From: Lampropedia puyangensis
GTDB lineage: Bacteria > Pseudomonadota > Gammaproteobacteria > Burkholderiales > Burkholderiaceae_C
Assembly (NCBI RefSeq): GCF_004833285.1
Contig: NZ_STFG01000005.1
Span: forward strand, 78,534-142,533
Length of the DNA: 64,000 nt
Reading direction: 5' to 3'
A program made the position numbers and the translations under genes. Below the pieces are notes generated by a model, which made no database searches, was not told where the DNA came from, and saw only the letters and a list, made by a program, of their open reading frames with translations. Each line of letters opens with the position of its first letter. Position 1 is the stretch's first letter. Shown here in pieces: positions 48,284 through 55,838 of this stretch.

Positions 48284-49584
48284 CGAATTGGCCGCTATAC
48301 CGAGTCTATGGGGGCCCGGTTGCGGTCAGTTTGCTTTTTGCCGTATTGGCTTGGGCTATGCGTTTTCATGGTGGTTATCCAATCTGCCATAACGATGAAG
48401 TGAATTGGATGGGCATTGCCGAGCAGCTCGATAGTGGGGTGCATTGGCCTGTTTCGGGCCCAGCGTTTATCGAGACGGTGCGCTTTATTTCCGCGAATGC
48501 AGAGCTGCCCCATGCACATACGCTTTCCGCTTTGGGTATTGGGTGTGTTTTTTTATCGATTCTTCTTCTGTGGTGGGGGTATCGCAAGTTAGGGTTGGTA
48601 TCGCCTGCTTCCGTCTTGATGGCGCTGGTTTTATCTAGCTATTTTTGGGCCCCGCTGATGGAGTCTCGCCCCCAGCAGTGGGGGCAAATGCTGGTGTTTG
48701 CCGGCATCATTTGTGCTTGGCAATGGTTGCATCGGCAGGGCGGATGGATGTTTTTTCTGATCGTTCCTGTCATTGCGGTGTTGCATATTCTCAGTCATGC
48801 CATTTTGATTTTTCTTTGTGCGGTATTGGTTTTTGTGGATTGCCTGGAGAGGCGGCCGCTGGGTATTCGGCATGTATTGCTTGGTGTTTACCTGTTGATC
48901 AGTTTGGGGATTTATTTGCTGCCACATGGGCCTTATGCTGCGATGTTGATGGATCTGCAGCAGGTGCACCTGAAACGATTTTGGGCTACCGGTAATACGG
49001 TGTTTTGGGTGTTGGGTGGTGGCGCAATTCTATTTCTTTTGTGTTTACGCTATGGTCATTGGCGCCCGAGTTGGAATGATGCTATTGCGCAGGCGATGCT
49101 GCGCAATAGCACCGCTATGGCTTTGAGTCTGATGTGCATCGTTTTAACAGCCTTGGCTATGCAGGCCTATTTGCTGCCAGCGGCGGCTTGGATGCCCTAC
49201 AAAGGTTCGTTGTTGCGTTTTGTGTTTGTGCAGCTAGGAAATGTGCTGTTCGCTGCTTTTTTTGTGGTGGGTATTTTTGGCTTAGTCAGCGGTGTTCGTG
49301 CTGACCAATTTGATGTTCAGAAGGCAAGGGTGTTGATCGTCTTGCTAATAGGATTCGGGGCGCTTTCGGGTGTCGCTATTGCTGCATCCTGGTGGTTGCT
49401 GGATACAAATTGGTTTTTACGTGTGCTGAATTACGGAGTATTTTTTGCCGCGATTATTTGCTCTATTGGTGTGCGGATCACTATGCAGAGCAGGCCCATT
49501 TACGCCATATGGGGTGTTTTGGGTGCAGGTGTTTTGGCCAGCATCATTGCAGTGATCCGACCTCCTCAATTGCTGGGCTGCTAG
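48280..49584 (+). CDS. GT-C-like polytopic membrane protein
   Basis: A 434-residue protein with about 10-11 hydrophobic helices. After the first helix a loop holds ICHNDEVNWMGIAEQL (residues about 35-50); an Asp-Glu pair at this place is typical of GT-C fold glycosyltransferases such as the GT39/ArnT type, which use lipid-linked sugar donors at the outer face of the membrane. A role in adding a side sugar or modifying the polysaccharide is therefore plausible, but an O-antigen ligase or polymerase cannot be excluded. Its TAG stop (49582-49584) lies inside the target duplication of the IS481 element. Confidence 0.6.
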   Translation: MTNWPLYRVYGGPVAVSLLFAVLAWAMRFHGGYPICHNDEVNWMGIAEQLDSGVHWPVSGPAFIETVRFISANAELPHAHTLSALGIGCVFLSILLLWWGYRKLGLVSPASVLMALVLSSYFWAPLMESRPQQWGQMLVFAGIICAWQWLHRQGGWMFFLIVPVIAVLHILSHAILIFLCAVLVFVDCLERRPLGIRHVLLGVYLLISLGIYLLPHGPYAAMLMDLQQVHLKRFWATGNTVFWVLGGGAILFLLCLRYGHWRPSWNDAIAQAMLRNSTAMALSLMCIVLTALAMQAYLLPAAAWMPYKGSLLRFVFVQLGNVLFAAFFVVGIFGLVSGVRADQFDVQKARVLIVLLIGFGALSGVAIAASWWLLDTNWFLRVLNYGVFFAAIICSIGVRITMQSRPIYAIWGVLGAGVLASIIAVIRPPQLLGC

Positions 49585-49585
49585 A
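49580..49585. repeat. Left copy of IS481 target duplication
   Basis: GCTAGA directly before the left IS end, matched by GCTAGA at 50660-50665 directly after the right end. It includes the stop codon of the upstream membrane-protein gene. Confidence 0.85.
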
Positions 49586-50659
49586 TGTCGAGACTCATGT
49601 GATCATATCCCCTATCGAAGCTGGGCACTGTTCGAAGCCAGAGCAGTGATGCACAGCGTTATAGAGTCATTCAAGCGGGAGCCAAGCAGATGAGTCGAGT
49701 ACACGCCCAAGCGCGCACCACACCCAGAGTCAGAGCCGAGATCAAAGCCTCATCGGCCCCTCTCAAAGAGCTTGCTGCGCGCTACAACATCAGCCTTGCC
49801 ACCGTGCGCAAATGGAAGCGCCGTGATCTGCCAGACGATCTCTCGCACCGCCCACACACCTTGCACACCACGCTCTCTGAAGTGCAGGAGGCCATTGTTG
49901 TAGAACTGCGCCGTTTGCTGCTCTTGCCGCTTGATGACCTGCTGGCGGTGGTGCGAGAGTTCATCAACCCCGATGTCTCCCGTGCAGGGCTGGGCCGGTG
50001 CTTGCGGCGCCACGGTGTCAGCAGCTTGCGCGAGATGCAGGCGCAAGAGAGTCAAGGAGAAGAGCAGCCCAGTAAAACCTTCAAGGACTATGAGCCAGGC
50101 TTTATCCATGTGGATATCAAGTACCTGCCGCAAATGCCGGGTGAAGCGCATCGGCGGTATTTGTTTGTGGCCATAGACCGCGCCACGCGTTGGGTATTCG
50201 TACACATCTACGCCGATCAAAGTGAGCAAAGCAGCGTTGACTTTCTCTCTCGTTTGCAAAGGGCAACTCCCATCAAAATCACCAAGGTGCTTACCGACAA
50301 CGGCAGCCAATTCACGGATCGTTTTACCAACAAGAGGCGTCAGGCTAGTGGCAAGCACGTGTTTGATGTGCGCTGCAAAGCGATGGGCATTGAGCATCGT
50401 CTGAGCCCACCGCGGCATCCCCAGACAAACGGGATGGTGGAGCGTTTCAATGGCCGAATCAGCGAGGCGATCAAGCAAACCCGATTTGCCTCAGCGGCGC
50501 AATTGGAGGTCACGTTGAAAAACTACGTGAAGGTCTACAACCAGCAAATTCCGCAGCGGGCGCTTGAGCACGTCGCACCGCTTCAGGCTTTGAAGAACTG
50601 GTATGCCAAGAAGCCGGAATTGTTTAAGAAGCGGGTTTATAACCAGTCGGGTCTTGACA
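49586..50659 (+). mobile_element. IS481-family element
   Basis: A 1074-base element. Imperfect terminal repeats read inward as TGTCGAGACTC (49586-49596) and, from the right end, TGTCAAGACCC (50649-50659). It is flanked by a perfect 6-bp target duplication, so it inserted cleanly and probably fairly recently. It marks the right end of the polysaccharide locus. Confidence 0.88.
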
Positions 50660-50664
50660 GCTAG
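49690..50664 (+). CDS. IS481-family transposase
   Basis: A 324-residue DDE transposase with an N-terminal helix-turn-helix (AARYNISLATVRKWKRRDLP) and an integrase core: Asp142 (IHVDIKYLPQ), Asp203 (LTDNGSQFTDRF) and Glu251 (NGMVERFNGR). No frameshift is seen. The reading frame runs through the right IS end and its TAG (50662-50664) lies in the target duplication, so the last residue and stop are supplied by host DNA. Confidence 0.93.
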   Translation: MSRVHAQARTTPRVRAEIKASSAPLKELAARYNISLATVRKWKRRDLPDDLSHRPHTLHTTLSEVQEAIVVELRRLLLLPLDDLLAVVREFINPDVSRAGLGRCLRRHGVSSLREMQAQESQGEEQPSKTFKDYEPGFIHVDIKYLPQMPGEAHRRYLFVAIDRATRWVFVHIYADQSEQSSVDFLSRLQRATPIKITKVLTDNGSQFTDRFTNKRRQASGKHVFDVRCKAMGIEHRLSPPRHPQTNGMVERFNGRISEAIKQTRFASAAQLEVTLKNYVKVYNQQIPQRALEHVAPLQALKNWYAKKPELFKKRVYNQSGLDS

Positions 50665-50665
50665 A
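50660..50665. repeat. Right copy of IS481 target duplication
   Basis: GCTAGA directly after the right IS end, identical to 49580-49585. The transposase stop codon lies in this copy. The 171 bases from here to the GntR gene show no gene I would accept. Confidence 0.85.
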
Positions 50666-50836
50666 CGACTAAAGGCGCAGCATTGATGAGGTCTTTTCAG
50701 TTCAAGTTCAATGGCCTCTGATTGCTTTGCTTTACGCAAGGGTGCAGGAGAAGGCCATTCTGGCATGTGGCTTCGCAAGAATTTCAACTCTAAGCTGAAA
50801 TCTGCTGAAATGTATTTTCATAAACTATCTGAATTA

Positions 50837-51487
50837 TCAGAAGCTAGCGGCAGCTGCAGTCAGTCCACTCAAGATATGTTTACCCATTTCATACCTTGCT
50901 GTTTCGGCATTGCTTTTGATGATGGCTTGCATGATGGCTTGATGCTCCATTAAAGACTCTTCGATACGGCCTTGCTTGAGCAATGAGTTGTGGCGATGCA
51001 GCTTCATGACTTTGCGCAGATCGGTAACGATCTGCAAGCGCCAACGGTTGTCAGCCAATTCCAAAACTTTGAAGTGAAAGGCTTCATTGATGCGGAAAAA
51101 GGCTTCGCGGTCATGGATTTGTGCTTCCAGATCTGCATGAATCGTCTGAAGCTCCTGCTTTTGAGCGATATTGGCCTGCACAGCCACTGTGGCTGCGGCA
51201 TCTGCTTCTAGAAGGCTGAGCATTTGGTAGACCTCGCGCAGCTCTTTTTCATCGACCTCGGTGACATAGGCGCCACGGCGTACCTTCATCGTGATTAAGC
51301 CTTCCGCAGCCAGCACTTTCAGAGCTTCGCGCAAAGGGGTGCGACTGATTCCTAGCTCTTGTGCGATAGCGATTTCGTCAATCCATGTGCCTGGTTTGAG
51401 GGCGTGCGAAAAGATACGCTGGCGTAGCCAGTCAGCGACGTCTTCGTAAAGCGCGCGGCGACCTAGGGTTATCACTGATTCTGTCAT
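50837..51487 (-). CDS. GntR-family (FCD) transcriptional regulator
   Basis: A 216-residue regulator. The winged helix has LYEDVADWLRQRIFSHALKP and IAQELGISRTPLREALKVLA (residues about 12-60); the rest is an all-helical FCD ligand domain with metal-site-like residues in NEAFHFKVLELADN and HRHNSLLKQ, and a last His in MEHQAIMQAI. The ATG at 51487 is preferred to an upstream TTG. It is divergent from methylmalonyl-CoA mutase with a perfect palindrome between, so it probably controls the propionate operon and itself, with a pathway acid or acyl-CoA as effector (inference). Confidence 0.9.
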   Translation of the reverse strand: MTESVITLGRRALYEDVADWLRQRIFSHALKPGTWIDEIAIAQELGISRTPLREALKVLAAEGLITMKVRRGAYVTEVDEKELREVYQMLSLLEADAAATVAVQANIAQKQELQTIHADLEAQIHDREAFFRINEAFHFKVLELADNRWRLQIVTDLRKVMKLHRHNSLLKQGRIEESLMEHQAIMQAIIKSNAETARYEMGKHILSGLTAAAASF

Positions 51488-51509
51488 CGCTGGGATTTTA
51501 TCGTATTCC

Positions 51510-51527
51510 AATTATGAATTCATAATT
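51510..51527. promoter_or_regulatory. Putative GntR operator, 18-bp perfect palindrome
   Basis: AATTATGAATTCATAATT is fully self-complementary. A third arm AATTATGAAT follows at 51524-51533 in direct orientation. It lies 22 bases before the regulator start and 64 bases before the mutase start, where a GntR-type dimer would block both promoters. Confidence 0.65.
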
Positions 51528-51591
51528 ATGAATGATGTACACTTCTCGCGTTTCAGTTTGTAGACCCTCCGTTGAAGAGTTGGAAGAATCC

Positions 51592-53745
51592 ATGAGCACA
51601 CCCGAATTCAAACCGCAAAGCCTGGCTGACTGGGAAAAAGCCGCTAATAAGACTTCACCTGGGGGGGATGTCAATAACCTGAACTGGACGACGCCCGATG
51701 GCATTGTCGTCAAGCCTTTGTATACGGCGGAAGACATTAAAGATCTGCCGTTTACCAATACGCTGCCAGGTCTTGAGCCTTTTATTCGGGGGCCGCAGGC
51801 AACCATGTACGCTGGCCGCCCTTGGACGATTCGCCAATACGCGGGCTTCTCCACCGCAGAAGAATCCAATGCGTTTTACCGCAAAGCCTTAGCGGCTGGC
51901 GGGCAGGGCGTATCGGTTGCATTTGATTTGGCCACGCACCGTGGTTATGACAGCGACCATCCGCGTGTAACTGGCGATGTGGGCAAGGCCGGTGTGGCCA
52001 TTGACTCTGTCGAAGACATGAAAATCCTGTTCGACGGCATTCCGCTGGATAAGGTGTCCGTCTCCATGACCATGAACGGCGCGGTGCTGCCGATTTTGGC
52101 GGGCTACGTGGTAGCGGCGGAAGAGCAGGGCGTCTCGCAGGACTTGTTGGCCGGAACGATTCAGAACGACATTCTGAAAGAATTCATGGTGCGCAACACC
52201 TACATCTACCCGCCCAAACCGTCGATGCGCATCATTGGCGACATCATCGAGTACACGGCGCAGAACATGCCCAAGTTCAACTCGATCTCGATCTCGGGCT
52301 ACCACATTCAAGAAGCGGGTGCGAATCAGTCGCTGGAATTGGCGTTCACCTTGGCCGATGGCAAGGAGTACGTGAAAACCGCCTTGGCCAAAGGCATGGA
52401 CGTGGATGCATTTGCCGGTCGCCTGTCGTTCTTCTGGGCGGTGGGTATGAACTTCTATCTGGAAATTGCCAAAATGCGCGCGGCACGTTTGCTGTGGACG
52501 CGCATTATGAAAGAGTTCAATCCAAAGAATCCAAAGAGCTTGATGCTGCGCACGCACAGCCAGACTTCGGGGTGGTCCTTGACCGAGCAAGACCCGTACA
52601 ACAACGTGGTGCGCACCACCATCGAAGCGATGGCTGCGGTGTTTGGCGGCACGCAATCGTTGCACACCAACGCGCTGGATGAGGCGATTGCTTTGCCGAC
52701 CGAATTCTCAGCGCGCATCGCTCGCAACACGCAGCTCATCATTCAAGAAGAAACGCATATCACCAGCGTGGTCGATCCATGGGCTGGCAGCTACTTGATG
52801 GAAAAACTCACGCAAGAAATGGCCGACACCGCTTGGGGATTGATCCAAGAAGTGGAAGAAATGGGCGGCATGACGCAGGCGGTCGATTCCGGCTGGGCCA
52901 AGCTGAAAATCGAAGCGGCTGCTGCGGAGAAACAAGCGCGCATCGACTCTGGCAAAGACGTCATCGTTGGCGTCAACAAATACAAGCTGGCCAAAGAAGA
53001 TCCGATCGACATCTTGGACGTGGACAACGTCAAAGTGCGCGAAGGCCAAATTGCCCGCTTGACCAAAATCAAAGCGACCCGCGACAGCGCTGCCGTGCAA
53101 GCTGCGCTGGATGCCTTGACCGATGCTGCTGCCGATGGCTCCGGCAACCTGCTCGATCTCTCGATCAAAGCGATTCGCTTGCGCGCCACGGTGGGCGAGG
53201 TGTCGGATGCTTTGGAAAAAGTCTTTGGGCGCCACCGCGCCGATACGCAAAAGGTGACCGGTGTGTACGCTGCCGCTTACGACTCGGCCGAAGGCTGGGA
53301 AAAACTGAAGTCCGAAATCAACCAATTTGCCGAAGAGCAAGGCCGTCGCCCCCGCGTGATGATCGCCAAGCTGGGGCAAGACGGACATGACCGTGGCGCG
53401 AAAGTCGTCGCCACTGCTTTTGCCGATTTGGGCTACGACGTGGACATGGGGCCGCTCTTCCAGACCCCGGAAGAATGCGCCCGCCAAGCGATTGAAAACG
53501 ACGTGCATGCCGTGGGCGTTTCCTCTCTAGCCGCTGGCCACAAGACATTGGTGCCCGCCATCATCGAAGAGCTGAAGAAGCAAGGCGCGGACGACATCAT
53601 CGTGTTCGTCGGCGGCGTAGTGCCGGCGCAGGATTATGACTTCCTCTACCAATCCGGCGTCAAAGGCATTTACGGGCCGGGAACACCGATTCCGGCCAGC
53701 GCCAAAGATGTGTTGGAGCAGATTCGCAAAGCGGTGACGGCTTGA
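51592..53745 (+). CDS. scpA: Methylmalonyl-CoA mutase (single-chain)
   Basis: A 717-residue adenosylcobalamin enzyme interconverting methylmalonyl-CoA and succinyl-CoA. The N-terminal TIM barrel has the substrate stretch [17 protein letters not shown] and [19 protein letters not shown]; the C-terminal B12 domain has [16 protein letters not shown] with the cobalt-ligand His599, and [10 protein letters not shown] and FVGGVVP. Full-length catalytic chain, homodimer type. GGAAG precedes ATG 51592; the frame opens earlier, at 51532, within the regulatory region. It heads the propionate operon under the GntR regulator. Confidence 0.97.
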   Translation: MSTPEFKPQSLADWEKAANKTSPGGDVNNLNWTTPDGIVVKPLYTAEDIKDLPFTNTLPGLEPFIRGPQATMYAGRPWTIRQYAGFSTAEESNAFYRKALAAGGQGVSVAFDLATHRGYDSDHPRVTGDVGKAGVAIDSVEDMKILFDGIPLDKVSVSMTMNGAVLPILAGYVVAAEEQGVSQDLLAGTIQNDILKEFMVRNTYIYPPKPSMRIIGDIIEYTAQNMPKFNSISISGYHIQEAGANQSLELAFTLADGKEYVKTALAKGMDVDAFAGRLSFFWAVGMNFYLEIAKMRAARLLWTRIMKEFNPKNPKSLMLRTHSQTSGWSLTEQDPYNNVVRTTIEAMAAVFGGTQSLHTNALDEAIALPTEFSARIARNTQLIIQEETHITSVVDPWAGSYLMEKLTQEMADTAWGLIQEVEEMGGMTQAVDSGWAKLKIEAAAAEKQARIDSGKDVIVGVNKYKLAKEDPIDILDVDNVKVREGQIARLTKIKATRDSAAVQAALDALTDAAADGSGNLLDLSIKAIRLRATVGEVSDALEKVFGRHRADTQKVTGVYAAAYDSAEGWEKLKSEINQFAEEQGRRPRVMIAKLGQDGHDRGAKVVATAFADLGYDVDMGPLFQTPEECARQAIENDVHAVGVSSLAAGHKTLVPAIIEELKKQGADDIIVFVGGVVPAQDYDFLYQSGVKGIYGPGTPIPASAKDVLEQIRKAVTA

Positions 53746-53793
53746 GGCTGACTTGTCAGTGAGGGGGCGCCTGTTGAAGGCCGTTCACAACCA

Positions 53794-53822
53794 CCGTTCA
53801 GGCTAAGCTTGTCGAAGCCGGG
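53794..53822. repeat. Dispersed-type palindromic repeat, copy A
   Basis: Contains GTTCAGGCTAAGCTTGTCG followed by AAGCC. It belongs to the same sequence family as copies B and C. Related units with the theme CCTGAGC.TGTCGAAGG are widespread between genes in many proteobacteria. Confidence 0.65.
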
Positions 53823-53851
53823 CTACGCGAATTTTCTGGCTTATTCCATGT

Positions 53852-53886
53852 CCTTCGATAAGCTTGTCCTGAGCGGGGTTGAAGGG
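53852..53886. repeat. Dispersed-type palindromic repeat, copy B (inverted to A)
   Basis: Contains CCTTCGATAAGCTTGTCC followed by TGAGC and a GTTGAAGGG end. Its reverse complement matches copy A at 18 of 22 positions. A and B form an inverted pair with about 30 bases between, a REPIN-like layout. The unit lies between the mutase gene and the nuclease gene. Confidence 0.65.
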
Positions 53887-53982
53887 CTTAGGATCAAAGG
53901 TGTTTGGGGAAGTATTACTGTGGTACTGCGATGCATACGGATTAAAGATGAGTGTGTTCAATAGCTAAAGAAAATTGAAGTT

Positions 53983-54372
53983 GTGAAACCTTTTTTTGTT
54001 TATATCTTGCGTTGCCAAGATGGCTCGTACTACACAGGTCATACCGATGATCTGGAGGTGCGTTTGCGTCAGCACCAAGATGGCAAAACGGGTTACACGG
54101 CCACACGCAAGCCGGTAGCGTTGGTTTGGCAGGGTGAGTTTGAAAGCAGAGAGGCAGCATTGGCTTTTGAATTGCAAATAAAGGGCTGTTCACGATCTAA
54201 AAAAGAGGCGTTGATGGTTGGGGATTGGGAGCGGGTTCAACAGTTGGCGAAGTCACGCAGCAGTGTGGTTGCAGGTGAATGCCCTTCGACAGGCTCAGGG
54301 CGAACAGTGGCGAGCATGGTTGATGCAGTGGCAGGAAAATTCGAGAAGAGGGCGAATGGTCATGGCATTTGA
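53983..54372 (+). CDS. GIY-YIG nuclease-family protein with repeat-encoded tail
   Basis: A 129-residue protein. Residues 1-90 form a YhbQ/UPF0213-like GIY-YIG domain: FVYILRC and YYTGHTDDLEVRLRQHQ hold the two halves of the motif with the conserved Arg, and AALAFELQIKGCSRSKKEAL holds the metal-binding Glu. Normal relatives end near residue 90-95. Here a 35-residue tail follows, of which CPSTGSGRT is the translation of repeat copy C. Start is GTG 53983. It lies inside the propionate operon and overlaps meaB by 17 bases. It could be a mobile or repeat-associated nuclease rather than part of propionate metabolism. Confidence 0.85.
   Translation: MKPFFVYILRCQDGSYYTGHTDDLEVRLRQHQDGKTGYTATRKPVALVWQGEFESREAALAFELQIKGCSRSKKEALMVGDWERVQQLAKSRSSVVAGECPSTGSGRTVASMVDAVAGKFEKRANGHGI
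54282..54307. repeat. Dispersed-type palindromic repeat, copy C, inside coding DNA
   Basis: CCCTTCGACAGGCTCAGGG followed by CGAACAG. It is translated as CPSTGSGRT in the nuclease frame, and an upstream meaB frame would read it as ALRQAQGEQ. It is closest to the widespread form of the repeat. Confidence 0.7.
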
Positions 54373-55414
54373 TCTGTTTGCAGGCATTCTCGAAGGCAAT
54401 GCTGCGCAGCAGCGCCGTGCCATGGCCAAATCCATCACCTTGCTGGAATCGACCCGTGCCGACCATCGTGCGCAGGGCGATGCCTTGCTGACGCAGTTGC
54501 TGCCGCATACAGGAAAGGCGTTTCGCCTCGGCATCAGCGGTGTGCCGGGTGTGGGCAAGTCGACCTTCATTGAAACGCTGGGTTTGTATTTGATTGGCCA
54601 AGGCCATCGCGTGGCGGTGCTGACGATTGACCCTTCATCCAGCGTGAATGGTGGCTCGATTCTGGGCGATAAAACGCGCATGGAGCAGCTCTCTGTGCAT
54701 GAGAAGGCCTATATCCGGCCCAGCCCATCCGGCGGCAATTTGGGCGGTGTGGCGGAGAAAACGCGTGAAGCCATGCTGGTGTGCGAGGCTGCAGGGTACG
54801 ACGTGGTGATTGTCGAAACCGTGGGCGTGGGCCAGAGCGAAACGGCCGCTTGGGGCATGACGGATATGTTCGTGTTGCTGCAATTGCCCAATGCCGGTGA
54901 TGACTTGCAAGCCATCAAAAAAGGCGTGATGGAGATGGCAGATTTTGTCGTCATCAACAAAGCCGATATTGACGCTAAAGCGGCCACACGGGCGGAGGCG
55001 CAAATCACCAGTTCCTTGCGATTGCTGGCGCTGCACGGCTCAGCCGAGCAGCACGATGGTCGCCATTGGTCACCCAAAGTCATGCAAATCAGCGCGCTCA
55101 ATGGCACGGGCGTGGATGCCTTCTGGAATACGGTGCAGGCATACCAGCAACTGCAATCAGGCAATGGCCAATTGCACAAACGCCGCCAAAAGCAAGCCAT
55201 GACGTGGATGTGGGAGCGCATTGAAACCGGGTTGAAGCAAGCCTTTCGCCAGCAAGCCGACGTGCAAGCTTTGTTGCCGCAGTTACAAACGCAGGTGTTG
55301 GATGGGCAGTTGGCGGCATCCACCGCAGCGCGGCAGTTGCTGGATGTGTACGCAGGCGCGGCGGCAACGAATCCGCAGTTGTTGCAATCATCAAAAGAGG
55401 GAGGCAGTGCATGA
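54356..55414 (+). CDS. meaB: Methylmalonyl-CoA mutase GTPase chaperone MeaB
   Basis: A 352-residue G3E GTPase that guards and reloads adenosylcobalamin in the mutase. Walker A is GISGVPGVGKSTFIE (about residues 60-74), then TIDPSSSVNGGSILGDKTRM, a switch region with IRPSPSGGNLGGVAEKTREA, IVETVGVGQSE and the NKAD base-recognition motif. ATG 54356 follows AAGAGG; ATGs at 54362 and 54323 are alternatives. The open frame upstream of this reads through repeat copy C and is not taken as protein. It overlaps the nuclease gene before it and the VOC gene after it. Confidence 0.95.
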   Translation: MVMAFDLFAGILEGNAAQQRRAMAKSITLLESTRADHRAQGDALLTQLLPHTGKAFRLGISGVPGVGKSTFIETLGLYLIGQGHRVAVLTIDPSSSVNGGSILGDKTRMEQLSVHEKAYIRPSPSGGNLGGVAEKTREAMLVCEAAGYDVVIVETVGVGQSETAAWGMTDMFVLLQLPNAGDDLQAIKKGVMEMADFVVINKADIDAKAATRAEAQITSSLRLLALHGSAEQHDGRHWSPKVMQISALNGTGVDAFWNTVQAYQQLQSGNGQLHKRRQKQAMTWMWERIETGLKQAFRQQADVQALLPQLQTQVLDGQLAASTAARQLLDVYAGAAATNPQLLQSSKEGGSA

Positions 55415-55785
55415 CGGCCGTGATCCCGATTTTGCGCAGTTTTGATGAAGCCAAAGCGCGTGAGTTTTACGTCGATTTTTTAGGCTTTCAGATCGATTGG
55501 GAACATCGCTTTGAAGCGAATTTTCCGCTGTACTGGCAACTCTCTCTGGCAGGCTGCGTGCTGCACCTGAGTGAGCACCACGGCGACGCCAGCCCCGGTG
55601 CACATGTCCGTGTTGCCGAGGCCGATGTGGATGCGTTGCGGCAAACCTTGATTGCCAAAGATTACCGCTATGCCAAGCCTGAGGTGCGCGAGACGCCTTG
55701 GGGCAACCGCGAGATGACAATTGCCGACCCGTTTGGCAACCGGCTGACTTTTTATACCGAAGGCAAAGCGCTCAGCGTTGGCTAA
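55411..55785 (+). CDS. VOC-superfamily (bleomycin-resistance/glyoxalase-like) protein
   Basis: A 124-residue protein with paired beta-alpha-beta-beta-beta units: IPILRSFDEAKAREFYVDFLGF at the start and ADPFGNRLTFY at the end, as in small glyoxalase/bleomycin-resistance proteins. The metal-binding His/Glu set of lyases is not evident, and the FDEAKAREFYVDFLGF form is typical of the bleomycin-binding group. Its ATG overlaps the meaB stop (ATGA), so it is translated with the operon. A link to methylmalonyl-CoA epimerisation is unlikely on residue grounds. Confidence 0.75.
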   Translation: MTAVIPILRSFDEAKAREFYVDFLGFQIDWEHRFEANFPLYWQLSLAGCVLHLSEHHGDASPGAHVRVAEADVDALRQTLIAKDYRYAKPEVRETPWGNREMTIADPFGNRLTFYTEGKALSVG

Positions 55786-55838
55786 CGGTTTGAATGTGAG
55801 ATGTAAAGACCAACCCGATGGGAATGTGAAGGAAGACC

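Noticed and set aside
50711..50953. An 80-codon frame between IS481 and the GntR gene
   Set aside because: It overlaps the end of the regulator on the other strand and shows no family or ribosome site.
54218..54355. N-terminal extension of meaB through repeat copy C
   Set aside because: The added residues only translate the repeat (ALRQAQGEQ) and the nuclease gene in another frame; ATG 54356 has a ribosome site and fits the family.
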